The notes under the pieces were generated by a model. That model was given only the letters and a program-made list of their open reading frames with translations. It made no database searches and was not told the origin of the DNA. Both the position numbers and the translations under genes were made by a program. From Lingula anatina (lineage: Eukaryota > Brachiopoda > Lingulata > Lingulida > Lingulidae), in the NCBI RefSeq assembly GCF_001039355.2, contig NW_019774703.1, forward strand, positions 349,648 through 413,647: a stretch of DNA of 64,000 bases, written 5' to 3'. Below are positions 1-12,390 of this stretch, in pieces. Within the stretch, counting starts at the first letter, position 1; each line of letters starts with the position of its first letter.

Positions 1-311
1 AAACTTGTGTTTTAGATCTAGACACACATACAATTTTCCTAAGAAATTTTCATTTTACCATTTATCACCAAGTTATTTCCAATCCAAAACTGCTGGGAAA
101 ATTACGATTTAAATACCAGTTCTTAAATTCCCCAAGAGATGGAATCTATACTTTTTCTTTAAAAAATACATTTTTTCTGAATGAAAAGAAAATATGTCTG
201 TAAACCTCACCTTGATTCTAGCCATCCCTGTATGGAGGCCACAGGTGTATATGGACTCTTGCCATGATGTCAAGACTAGCCATTTTAACACTCATTAATT
301 CTAGTCATTAC

Positions 312-2511
312 CTGTGCAGTCAGCGCCACATGCCTGTATCTGGAAGTTGCCTCCATTGCAGTCCGTCTCTCCACTCTCCGGCACAGGAGAGTTGCATCGC
401 CGGGCCCGGGTTATCATGCCTGGGGAACATGGATTCGTGCAATCTGTCCAATCGGTCCACGGACTCCAGCCACTTACTGAAAGATATGAAGACGTATACC
501 ACCCTTTTAGGTGGAAATTGCCCACAACTTCCCTTTTTGTGGAGGAAAACACACGCACGATCATTTTTTGGTGTACATTGGCTATTCACATGAAAGGTTA
601 AATGCATTAAATCCAAAACTGACAGTTTTTTATCACATGTTGTAGTCTCTAATAATATTTTTAAAAGATTCTCTTCGTTGTGTACTCTTATCAGGCAGAT
701 CTGGTTAAGGGCAGACGTCGAGTCGCCAAGGAAGATTTCAGAATATCAGGCTCGTTAAAATATATTGATAGGACTGAATTTAATTAATTTGCATATCTGC
801 TTCGATCCTTAAACACGCAAACTAAGAACGTTTAGGTTAAATATGAGATCAATTAAGAACAGATGCTTGCAAAATGCCCAAACATTTCCCAACATTATGC
901 TCGTGGATCAAATAATATAATAGAGTAATTCATCAAGACAAAGAGCTGAATAAACGCGTGCTTACGTACACACGCAACCTGCTCGAACCCCCTCGTCTGC
1001 GGCGTCCGGGCAATGTGGAATGCCATCGCATATGTTATCTGGATCGACGCACTCCCCATTTGTACACAGGAACTGCTGCGAAGTCGGAAGGCACGAAAAT
1101 ATACCTGTGAATATGGTGTCGGTACATTAAATTGACTGTAACTTTCCATTTGGGTTCTTCTGTTAAGGTATTTCAAATGAACACAGTTAGCGTTTGACCC
1201 TTATAAAGCAAAAAGGACAATTTTGCTAACAAATTTCAGTTAACCATTTATCACCAAGTTATTCCCTACCCAAAACCGTTGGGAACATTACGATTTTTAT
1301 ACCCTCTACCATTCTTAAATTCTACGTTCTTAAATTCTCTACAATTAAACTGTTTACCGGACCGAATGATATTCACAAGTCCAAATTTCAATAACTAGAG
1401 TGATATTCAAACGTGATGACCGAAAAAGTGTTGAGATTTCCTGCCGTACAAAGGTCGAACGCTCATGTGGTGGATGTAATTAAATTAAACTCGTTTTATT
1501 GTATAAATAAAAGTTTCATACTGAGTAAGGATAGGTTACCTATATATTTACAGTGTACATATAACAGGGGTTCGACAAAAATCTGGTGACAAAAAGTAAG
1601 AAGCTATTTTTTAACGCAAAAGTTAACCTTTTGAAATTTTGTGGTTCATTTTACTTTGATCCATCTTGAACGTACGTGCTTTAAATCCGCTTCTCACAAT
1701 AGAACCGTCTGAATAGAATCGCATCAGTGTAGTGGTTCCTTTCTCCAAAAGGATAGGTTGTGGAATATTATTGCCGGTGCGTTTAGCTATTTGTTGATCA
1801 GATGTGGAATTTCCAGCGTACAGGTACACAAAGTCATAACCCTGCTCCAAGTTGAACTCTTCAAAACTGAGCAACGTCTATACAGTAATATTCAAAAGTA
1901 AATGGCGTCTTCATAACAGATTGTTTTAATGTTGATAAAACAATTATTTTTACATAACATTAATTTCTTCCTCCTCCTCTGAAGCTTTTCAATTTATTAA
2001 ATTGACTTAGGACGAGTGCAGTGTGCATTTTTTCACAGACCTTCGTTTCACTGCTAGTTAGAGCTACCCTTGGAAGCCTGTATTGTTTAGTATGGCAAAA
2101 TTATCATTTTACGTTTTTCTATCACGAATTTCGCTTAAATATTCTTACCTAGAGGTCATCCATTTTATCATCATTTTCACAAGTCTACAAAATGCACGCT
2201 TGGGGGGAGGGGGGGGGGTAAATCCCTCTGTACGCTTGTCATAGGTCACCGTTTTTTTGTTTTTCGCCTTGTAATCTTGGAAGGAGGGAGGGTGGTCTAG
2301 AAAAAGTCTACTCTTTGTTGACTAATGAAAAATGATGATAAAAATGGACGACCCCTTACTTCTTCCTCTGCCAAAATAATCCAGAAGCAATTCAAGCCGT
2401 TGTTGTAGTTAACGCCTGGAAATGGCTCCAGTACGTAGATAGCCGTAAGTATAGCTGGGTTACCACTGGGTGGGCATGAAGTTTCTAAACGAGGAAATAA
2501 AATTGCAGTTT

Positions 2512-2551
<40 letters not shown>

Positions 2552-5144
2552 CTTAAATCTACCATATCTGAAACACTTCAAAATGCCACGGATTAGAAGA
2601 AAACATTAAACATTTTATCAAATGTAGTGAAAATAAATTCACAGCCAGAATAATGTTGATACATTTCAGTCCATGTCGTAAATGACATCTTACATGACAA
2701 TGCATTAACAGAAATTTCTGATTAATATGTAAATATCAAAATAAATATTGTGAATACATCTATATGTGTTATTGTTTGTTGTATTTTCCTTCTGCCAATT
2801 TATGTGGTTGTGAGTTTAGTGCATGCACAAATGTTGCCCAGTTAAGCTGCTTGCACGTTTGTCAATATTATCAAAACACTGAACGATCACACAATATTGA
2901 ATGGTAATAGTGAATGACAATTGTGAATGGTAGTAAAACACAGGTTTATAAAACAAATGTACACCCAAACCCAATATAGAGGTGCAAATGAGGTTACAGA
3001 TATGATCTTAAAACATTTAGTGCACAGATTACAAATTATGTTTGATTATTTTAGGGTCCCACAAGAAGAAGTTTGTGTCAAATTTTAACTGTTCTGGAAC
3101 CATGAATGAAAGATAATTCATATCTAACCCCAAAAAGGAGCAAACGTTACTGACACAAATGCAAAACGTCCAGCTGTGGAAACGTTTTACTCACTTAATT
3201 TATCTCCTATAACGTTGTCAAAATTATGATAATCTTGTGTAGAGCAGTTAATTTTTTGAGCGACTTTAGATTGCTCCTCACTAAACATTATAAAAGGGGG
3301 AATACACCCTTCTGACAGTAAAAAAAGCATTAAATAAACCATTTTCCATTCGTGGTCCAAATGTTATATCAGAAATGTCAAACTATCATGGAATCAGTAT
3401 ATTTTTCAGGCAGGTTTTCTGTTGCACCAAGTACTTGGGCAAAATGAAACTTTCTGACAATTTTTCTGGGGAACATACGTTGCGTATTATGAGCCATGAC
3501 GCAAAGCCTTTGAGTTACAGTTTAGATATTTATAAAATATCCTTACGCCATATATAATTTATCATGGCCGAATTACTATAAAATATTTCGGCAGGTGATA
3601 TAAAAAACAAAATTATATGACCTTGAAGATACGTTACCATTTAGGTTCCTTACATAATGTATATACGGCAAAAATTAAATGTAGATGTAAAATTGAGATA
3701 GCCTTGGATTTTTGTTCTATACGCATATATGTTTTAAGAAGTTGAGTACAACTTCGAATTCATTCAGTTTGATTTTTTGATACTTCAGCATGTGAAATGC
3801 ACCTCTATATTGGGTTCGGGTGGTAAATGACCGATCAGAGACCTGAATTTCTACAAAAGGTATGGTAATGTAGGACAGCGCATGTAGTTTCCTTTAAGAG
3901 AAATTTAACATCAATGTATGGAGATATGCTGACACAGATAGTGCATGCAATACAATGTCAGGACTTACCCTGGCACGACTGCATGGCGCATGCGCTGGTC
4001 TCAGTGTTGCTGCCACTGCACGTGTTTCCACCGGAAGTTGGCGGTGGCTTGTCGCATTGCCTTAAACGACTCCGGGTTCCTTCACCGCACGTAGCAGAAC
4101 AGCTAGACCAAGAGCCCCAAGTACCCCATTCTCCGTGGACTAAATCATATAATAAAACTGTATTTAAGTAACCAAAGGCACTTTTGGTTAATCCCCGTGA
4201 TCTCTGTGCGCCAAACTGCACTTATAAGAGAACAAAACGGAACCGATTGTGTCGTATTTTGAGAACTCCCCCCTCTCCCCCCTTGCAATGCAGTGAATGA
4301 GTCTTACCCGGGCATGGCTGCATATTGCATAGCCGAGACTTGTAACTGATGCCACTGCACGGATTTCCTATACTACTAGGAGGTGGGTCGTTACATTGCC
4401 GTGAACGACTCTGAACCCCTCCCCCGCATGTGGCAGAACAGTTAGACCAAGAACTCCAGGTGCTCCATCCTCCGTGGACTATACAAAGGCAGAGAGCAAA
4501 GAAAATATCTAAAATATTATTTAACGTTGCTGCTATGCTAACAAGAACGTTTTTTAGTTCTAACCAAAGGTAATAAATCTTCTTTGAAAAAAAAGAACTT
4601 GAGAAACTAATATTACAATTTCGACTTGATAAATATTTTATTTTGACCTATTGCTTACCGATACAAGGAGTTGTATTACATTGCCGGGACTGGTCACCGC
4701 TGCCGCTACATGTGTTTCCACCGTTACTTGGTGGGGGGCTGTCGCACTGCCTCTCACGGTTTTGGATCCCTTCACCGCAAGTGACGGAGCAAGTTGACCA
4801 AGAACTCCATGAACTCCATTCGCCATGAACTACACCACCAGCTGCATGATTAAAAAGCCGATTTATTATTTATATTTTAATTTATATTTTTATTTATATC
4901 GATATAATAGGTATATTAGGAAACATACTTAAAGGGATAATAACTCTTCATATGAGATCTATATTTCACAATAAAAACATTGTGAACAACTCATAGAAAT
5001 ATAACATATTCTGTTTGGATGGCTATACTCTGTTATAATCTCTTAAGATCTCTTTTTACAAAAAATTCAGGGACTAACTTTGAATGTAGAAATTGATTCA
5101 TTAACCATTGGGAAATATGGGGAAATTGTTTACTCTAGGAAAAT

Positions 5145-5195
<51 letters not shown>

Positions 5196-7261
5196 CAAAA
5201 CGAAGAGTTATTATCCCTTTAATGATGGGACAGGCCCGTAGGTCGGAAGGTTTGGGTGATTCGAAAGACCCTCCCCTCTTTTTTGCCGGGAAAAGATCCC
5301 CTCTGAGTAAAATTTTATCTGGGCACACGAAGGTTTTATGGTAAAAGGTCCATTTTTTTTTTTTAGAAAAAAGAACCCCCCTTTTGAAATTGCTGGCTAC
5401 AGGCCTGATGGCAGGAGAAGGATGTCTCATGGCATAAGATTCTCTTATATGCACCAACGAATAACCCAAGGATGTAGCAAGTGAAGCATTCCGTAAATTA
5501 AATGCAAATAACAAAAGCAAGCATACATGTACGTGTGTTATTGTTAACTATATTTATGTCGACTTACCTTTTATTACGTCGTAACTTAGAACGAACCCTG
5601 CCTTCCGTACGCTTCCATCAGTTTCAAACACGAGCATCATTTCGTTGCTATGTGTTTTAACCTCACCAGAGATATCATTTAATTTCCCACACCATGTACC
5701 CAACAGAAATTTGTCTTGAACACTGGACCCTGCATATATTTTTAAGTGATCCCATGGGCAACTACTGGAGCCGGCTTCAACGTCGAACATTATTGCTCTA
5801 AGCCGAATCCCCTGCAAATGTGTATTTTAAAATAAGATGCTAGATCAGTGGAATTATTTACGTCTTTATGAAAAACATATACGGTCAAACCAGATATAAC
5901 CAAAAAGAATATCCTCTACCACGGCCGCAGTTTTTATTATGTGGACATTTTCTTTGACGTTCACAGTACAGAGAATAAACGTCAATTTATTCAGAGACAT
6001 ATCTGTGAATATCTGATGGCCCTGGTAGAGGGTAAAAAAAAAACCCCGAACTGGGGCTAGACCTACGTACCTCCCCAGTCTGCGACTTTATCGACCAACG
6101 ACAGTTGAGTCCATTGTCATATGTGGCTCCTGCGAACGGGGACAGAATGCCTGGTACACTGTATACTGGCGTTTCTCCACTGCAGCCATTTCCACCATCA
6201 TCTAAAATAAGAGCAGTGAGGATTATGCGCTATTTTGGAGAGGTATTGTTTATGTCGCTACATGCCGTCCGGCACTGAGAAAACGCCTGACACTTGTCTA
6301 AGTGGTTATTGTTAATGATAATTGCTGTCGAAAAATGCTTTGTCGAATTTTTTGATAATTTAAAAATTACAAAAATAAATTTCACTTCTTTAAAAACTAT
6401 CGCATTCGTACAACGCAATCTGAGTTTGAAACAACATGCAAGTTTTTCTTCGTATACCATCATTTTGCCAGTACAGCTAAATAGTCCTTAACATGCTCCA
6501 ATCACTGTCACAGTGGCTATTCGCACAGTAAAGTTTGCAATGAAAATGTTCAACATGTCATGGGAAATTCACCTAAGCTATGCCTATCCCGTTTGTTTTT
6601 TTTTTTCCTGTGATGATACCTTAAACACTATGCCAACAATCCCCAAACTATGGATGCTGATAATAATTATTTAAAGTCTAAAATCCTTTCTTAAATAAAA
6701 AAAAATGTTCAGTACGCTTTAACACTACCACATTTACATAATTCTCTGAAAAGCCTATCGCCAAATAAGAATCTCCAATACCCACTTACCTACAGAATCA
6801 ACGGTGCGGTATGAAAACTGAAAACCTCTGCCTTCTTCTGAGACATCAGAATGGAACTTGATGGTCAGGTCATTCGAGGACAGTACGGCTGTGTATTCTC
6901 CCCCACATTTTTTCTGATCACTATCACCGCTACCGGTAATCAAGAGCCAGTCAAACAGACAGTTGTTGCTGGTATGACCCTCTAGGTCCATGGAGATCGA
7001 AGACAAGAGGATTTTCTAAAAATTGTAGTGGTTAAGTAAAAGAAAATGCAGTTATTAATTATGCCATATTATTGGTTGGTTAGTTTTGGTTTAATGTTTG
7101 GGAGCTGCTGCGAGATATCATCGCTATTATGTTTTTCTTTTTTAGTGTTTTATTACCTACATAGTAAAACACTGATCTGACTAATGATAGCTTGAATGAT
7201 AAAGTATCACATCAATTTTACCTTTCTTCCCCCTAAAAAGAAATGTATTACAAAATAAATA

Positions 7262-7302
<41 letters not shown>

Positions 7303-10300
7303 TAGGGGTGTCAGATAGATCTTATTTAAGTGATTTTGAAAGAAGCTACAACTTAAACAACGACGTTTTAATAAACACGGTAGTTAAAAATGTTGATAGC
7401 TTCCATCACATCAACATCGATCTCCATAGAAGTATTAGTAGAATTTATCATTGATGGGTAATGACATGAAACGACTGTCTTACCCTCCCTGGTTCTGGGT
7501 GGATATGCCATATGCAATTGGCATTACTGGGGTACAAGCCAGGAAATCCTGGGGAAGCGAAGGAACCTTGTGAGTCGTACAGTGACAAGCCTTCTGCTGC
7601 ACCGCACGCTGTGGCAATTGGGTTGAAAACTAAACAAATTGAAACTTGCACGTTATTAATTTTTACGAAAAATAAAGAAGAATCTATGTTAAAGAAAGGA
7701 AGTCGAGGAGATCCTATCCACCCCCTGTAAGATATATATGCATTTAACCGATAAGGAGTTCATGATTTTTTCCAATGAAAATTGAAAATTTAGCTAGAAG
7801 ACCCATTCCCAATAAAACTGTCGTTTAAGTAGATCGATCCAACTATGAGGGGACTCTCACTGAATGCAATCAGACTATCAGATTACCACGCCTCATCTTG
7901 GCGCTTTATGAAATACAGAAAAGGGGTGATAATACAAGTATGTCGGAAACAAGAGGAGGCGTGTCAATCTGATTGCATTTAGCGAGAGTCTTGGCAGAGT
8001 TGGGCCAATCTACGTAGAACAATAGTTTGATTGGGAATGAGCCCTGAGGTTTGGCTGGGAAGCCCGATTTAAACAACATAGCAGTACAAATGGCTGGAAT
8101 ACAGACCAGGGGCACTTAGGAAATCTCACCAGCATTTGGATCCACAGCTTCCCAAACAACAACAAATCCTCGGTCAGATATCGACGAATCAGAACGGAAC
8201 ATGACGTAGCCGACTTCGTGGGTCGTCATAAAAGAGACGGTTGGGTCGCTCAGAACACCACATAGCTTAGTAAGTCTAGGTGACGATAAGTCTTCACCGT
8301 TGTGAATGGAGACGTAGTCATAGGCACAGGAAAGGTGATCTTCCACTGCGAAACTTTGGAAGTGGAATCGAATCACCTACAGAGAAGAAGGTAGATGAAT
8401 TTTTTGGTTTCATCTAAAAATTAACGAAATCAAATAGATAAAGTGCATTAATGATTAAATTTTATATATTGCCAATTTAAGTTACTCGTCGGTCTGGATT
8501 TCCAGATGTCTTTTGCGTCATCAATATTATTCAAAAACTGAATCACTCATTTGGAAATATATACACATATACACCCTTCTATATGTGTACACAAGATCCA
8601 CTTCCACACTTTTGTAGATTTAACGATGTCCTAGGCGGTAAAACCTTATTAATCCTGGTAAAACAAACGATTCAGAATGACAAAATTTAGACCTGACAGA
8701 AGGATTATCGATCTTCTTCAATAAAAACATTAATTGTTAAATTCTAAAATTCAATAATTAATAAAATTCTAATACTTTTCCAACAGGCACGGTTATCATC
8801 CAAGCACAATTCTGACTTAAGTCATAATCAGTGAGTCCAAGTGTTCCGCCATTTCCCTGCAGATGTTCTGGGCGAAGATGACTCTCACATGCCGGTGGGG
8901 TTGTTAAAGAGACGGCGCGCTCATAACGCGACTGTGAGGTTTCCAATAAGCCTCCCTCCGTCTCACTCCCTGTATTTTAAAACAATATCAAAATTAGGTG
9001 CGAAACTGGACAGTTATGTTGGTAAATGCACATAAACATCAGGCCCGTAGCCTGAGCAAAATGGCAGGGGGGGCAGTAAGTGGACATGAGGGGGCGAAGC
9101 CCCTGAGGGGGGAGGGTGTGGAAAATTTTTAAAAACTGTATGTATAATACTGTATTCTGGTGCATTTTAACTGTTATTTATTGCTCAATCAGAAGTCAGA
9201 AATTGTGGGTTCATTTTGCCATAAGTACAGTCATTTTTTTAGCAGAACACGCCAATTGGCTTGGGGGATAGCTCCCTAAGGGAGGGTGAGCTTTTTGGCA
9301 TGAAGTGAGTTGGCTAAAAACAGTACACCTTTGTAAACATATTGTTGAATGATTGTCTAGTGGCCATGAGTGCATTTTCTCACAGAATTGATACCAACAA
9401 TTTTTTTTACATTTGTGACTATTTTTTCACCTCAAATCCCAGGGGGGGCAACTGCCCCCCCCCCCTGCCCCCCCCGGAGGCTACGGTCCTGAACATACAT
9501 AAATATATAGGATGAAATTTTGAGTAACAGATTCAAGGAAGTCAAGTTGAAAAGTCACTTATTTTTGCAATTTTCAAATATCCTCAGCACTAGGAGTGGT
9601 CAGTCTGAAAGTATATCTGGTGAACGACCTACTGTATGTATATTTATATGTAACAGGAGTTTAAATGTTCAATGCAATCGATACAGCAAAGGTCCATTTT
9701 TACGACAATATGACATAAAGTAATGACAGGCGTTTTCAGGAAAGGTTACAATTAAGAGCTGGCATATTACTAATGTTATAGTATTTAAAGTTACAATATT
9801 TGCAACAGAAAAAAAACTTTGTTGAACTCATCTTGTCAACTATATATATAACCTCACAGATATGAATAAAACCGACTTTTAGCATAAATATTTTTTTTCT
9901 TTTTTGTTATTAGACTGTGTCTGATTACGTTATTTTCCTCTAACGACTACATCTTTATTATTTTCTAAACAAATCTGATTGCCAGCTGCAAGGGGCACTG
10001 AAAACTGTTCGATCAACGGTCCTGAATGTAATCATGTTCAGTCAACGAATATTATGCACTTGGTAGGCCTCACATACCCTCTACTTTTTTAGGTGAACTT
10101 TTCTCTGACACAGTGCAGAAAACTCCATCATTTGACTGGTATAGAGACATAACTGTGAATATCTACCGAAAAATCCATCTGTGACCCTGGTAGAGGGTAA
10201 TAAACCTCGATAGACATTCTAAACTGAATGCTGTGGAAAATGTACCAGAGTTGGACACTGTGTATAGCTGTGGTGTGATACATAAATCCCAAGGGACGGG

Positions 10301-10487
10301 CTATCTTAGCTCTTAGTCTTTTGCTATGTCGGAGCTCTATTTTCTCCCATAAATTTGCTAAACATTTTCAGAATCTTCACCTATTTCATTATATCGTTCT
10401 TGCACGCCATTTACCTATGCCCATTAAGACACACTGGAGCACTATCAGAAGGGGTCCTCTGATTGGGAGTGGCAGTAATACTTGCAT
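312..10487 (-). CDS. Secreted CUB/TSP1/LDLa mosaic protein, 3' end beyond window (protease paralogue)
   Basis: Coding exons in transcript order, all with GT-AG borders and matching phases: 10415-10487, 8776-8969, 8130-8376, 7484-7629, 6790-7015, 6071-6201, 5568-5811, 4659-4829, 4308-4478, 3969-4139, 2360-2484, 1676-1877, 970-1104, 312-476. They give 800 residues before the window ends. Exon 1 is a signal peptide beginning MQVLLPLPIR with a hydrophobic core. CUB domains occupy about residues 50-171, 180-295 and 300-420 (each split by a phase-0 intron), TSP1 repeats 421-591 (three exons of exactly 171 nt, W-x-x-W cores), a fourth CUB 592-700, an LDLa 701-745 and a TSP1 746-800. The LDLa has AADE where GSDE is usual, so calcium binding may be weak. 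The order CUB-LDLa-TSP1 matches the neighbouring gene just before its final CUB-LDLa-trypsin, so a C-terminal protease off the left edge is inferred, not seen. Probably extracellular; no named orthologue recognised. Confidence 0.85.
2515..2550. repeat. (TG)n microsatellite
   Basis: An uninterrupted TG run on the plus strand, just upstream (in gene orientation) of the splice acceptor at 2485 in the left CUB/TSP1 gene. Confidence 0.9.
4933..5218. mobile_element. TTAA-flanked miniature inverted-repeat element
   Basis: Perfect 17-bp terminal inverted repeats (AGGGATAATAACTCTTC and its complement) bound a 286-bp unit. Both outer flanks are TTAA (4929-4932, 5219-5222), the target duplication of piggyBac and Kolobok families. 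The interior has a poly(T) run of over 40 bases (about 5149-5193) and no coding capacity. It sits in an intron of the left CUB/TSP1 gene. A piece resembling its interior recurs at about 44655-44710. Confidence 0.75.
5231..5407. mobile_element. Short CAGGCC-ended element
   Basis: A 177-bp unit starts CAGGCCCGTAG and ends CTACAGGCCTG, imperfect inverted ends related to the elements at 9040 and 44743. It lies 12 bp from the TTAA element. Its interior resembles 46080-46214. No convincing target duplication is visible. Confidence 0.55.
5910..6034. mobile_element. Miniature element with TACCCTCTAC ends
   Basis: About 125 bp bounded by TATCCTCTAC and GTAGAGGGTA. It shares terminal and internal sequence (a stretch like ACATA-CTGTGAATATCT before the right end) with 10075-10199 and 13921-14045. 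Intronic; non-coding. Confidence 0.55.
7265..7299. repeat. (GA)n microsatellite
   Basis: A GA run in an intron of the left CUB/TSP1 gene. It recurs, slightly shorter, at 11620-11650 in the duplicated copy; the length difference fits two alleles. Confidence 0.9.
7800..8044. mobile_element. Inverted-repeat element of the GATCGATC/CATTCCC family
   Basis: Ends are CCCATTCCCAATAAAACT and AGTTTGATTGGGAATGAG. Inside, ACTCTCACTGAATGCAATCAG faces CTGATTGCATTTAGCGAGAGT, so the unit folds into a long imperfect hairpin. Related copies lie at 12150-12390, 31588-31760 and 54901-55150. Non-coding, intronic. Confidence 0.65.
9040..9491. mobile_element. CAGG(G/C)CCGTAGC-ended non-autonomous transposon with empty allele
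   Basis: A 452-bp insertion starts CAGGCCCGTAGCCTG and ends CAGG-free GGCTACGGTCCTG, flanked by AACAT on both sides (9035-9039, 9492-9496). The second copy of the locus has a single AACAT at 13356-13360 and no insertion, so this is a filled/empty pair. The interior has G- and C-runs near the ends and no transposase. It shares ends and subterminal sequence with 44743-44995. It lies in intron 1 of the left CUB/TSP1 gene. hAT-like ends are possible, but a 5-bp duplication is unusual for hAT. Confidence 0.8.
10075..10199. mobile_element. Miniature element with TACCCTCTAC/GTAGAGGGTA ends
   Basis: A 125-bp unit with perfect 10-bp inverted ends. Shares its right third with 5910-6034. Non-coding, intron 1 of the left CUB/TSP1 gene. 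Confidence 0.6.
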
Positions 10488-11615
10488 CGTGTCTGCTTAC
10501 TACCTTACACGTTATTCCTCGCACTCCTTTTTCCAGTCCCAGCCGGCCTACTCACACTGTCACATTCACAGTCGTAGAGAGTTCAGAGTAGCGATGGTGA
10601 CGAAATCCGTTTTGCAGCTGATGTGCGTTCAGCAAGTCCGTTTTCGACACGCTCTATTTCCTGGCGTTCAGCCACTGAGAAGTTTTCTCTTGGTCAAGGA
10701 GCGTGATTGGGAAATAGTAGCGCATTCCGCGCAATGACGTACTGTCGATAAATGATACAAAAATCTAAAAAGGTTTGCATGACTCCTACGGATAGCAGAC
10801 GCATTTTACCGCAATATTCAGAATTATTTAATTGGTACTTTTTAAAATGTTCCTTATAACGTTCTAACAAATATTATTCATGTCGCTGGAACGTGTTATT
10901 GCTATCTTTTTGAGCAGAGTTTGTTACTTAAAACCGAACATTAAACCGTGCTCGATGGGATTAATGTGGTTTATCTTCTATTGTTAAAATATTGCAATAA
11001 AATTGGAACTGATGAAGTGGGGCTCAGAAGATCCTTTGCAGACCCTTGTACGGACTGGTCTGTCTCATCTCTTTAAACCCTAATTACCAGAGACAACCAG
11101 TTAATCTGCACGTTTGTTATCGTCAAGTGGTCGATCGTGAATCGATGTAATGTTGGTTGAGTTTAATANTTGAAAACCTCTGCCTTCTTCTGAGACATCA
11201 GAATGGAACTTGATGGTCAGGTCATTCGAGGACAGTACGGCTGTGTATTCTCCCCCACATTTTTTCTGATCACTATCACCGCTACCGGTAATCAAGAGCC
11301 AGTCAAACAGACAGTTGTTGCTGGTATGACCCTCTAGGTCCATGGAGATCGAAGACAAGAGGATTTTCTAAAAATTGTAGTGGTTAAGTAAAAGAAAATG
11401 CAGTTATTAATTATGCCATTGCTTATTGGTTGGTTAGTTTTGGTTTAATGTTTGGGAGCTGTTGCGAGATATCATCGCTATTATGTTTTTCTTTTTTAGT
11501 GTTTTATTACCTACATAGTAAAACACTGATCTGACTAATGATAGCTTGAATGATAAAGTATCACATCAATTTTACCTTTCTTCCCCCTAAAAAGAAATGT
11601 ATTACAAAATAAATA

Positions 11616-11654
<39 letters not shown>

Positions 11655-12149
11655 GGGGTGTCAGATAGATCTTATTTAAGTGATTTTGAAAGAAGCTACA
11701 ACTTAAACAACGACGTTTTAATAAACACGGTAGTTAAAAATGTTGATAGCTTCCATCACATCAACATCGATCTCCATAGAAGTATTAGTAGAATTTATCG
11801 TTGATGGGTAATGATATGAAACGACTGTCTTACCCTCCCTGGTTCTGGGTGGATATGCCATATGCAATTGGCATTACTGGGGTACAAGCCAGGAAATCCT
11901 GGGGAAGCGAAGGAACCTTGTGAGTCGTACAGTGACAAGCCTTCTGCTGCACCGCACGCTGTGGCAATTGGGTTGAAAACTAAACAAATTGAAACTTGCA
12001 CGTTATTAATTTTTACGAAAAATAAAGAAGAATCTATGTTAAAGAAAGGAAGTCGAGGAGATCCTATCCACCCCCTGTAAGATATGTATGCATTTAACCG
12101 ATAAGGAGTTCATGATTTTTTCCAATGAAAATTTAAAATTTAGCTAGAA

Positions 12150-12390
12150 GACCCATTCCCAATAAAACTGTCGTTTAAGTAGATCGATCCAACTATGAGG
12201 GGACTCTCACTGAATCCAATCAGACTATCAGATTACCACGCCTCATCTTGGCGCTTTATGGAATACAGAAAAGGGGTGATAATTCAAGTATGAAACAAAG
12301 GGGAGGCGTGTCAATCTGATTGCATTTAGCGAGTCTTGGCAGAGTTGGGCCAATCTACGTAGAACAATAGTTTGATTGGGAATGAGCCCT
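12150..12390. mobile_element. Allelic copy of the GATCGATC/CATTCCC element
   Basis: Near-identical to 7800-8044, with a few small deletions. It belongs to the 4-kb duplication and is not an independent insertion. Confidence 0.65.

Noticed and set aside
5101-5520. Minus-strand 139-aa frame with a polylysine run
   Set aside because: It reads through the poly(T) tract and two transposons and has no protein features.
10321-10737. 138-aa plus-strand open frame, present in both copies of the duplication
   Set aside because: It is broken by a one-base indel in the second copy, has no recognisable domain, and overlaps the signal-peptide exon and upstream region of the minus-strand CUB/TSP1 gene.
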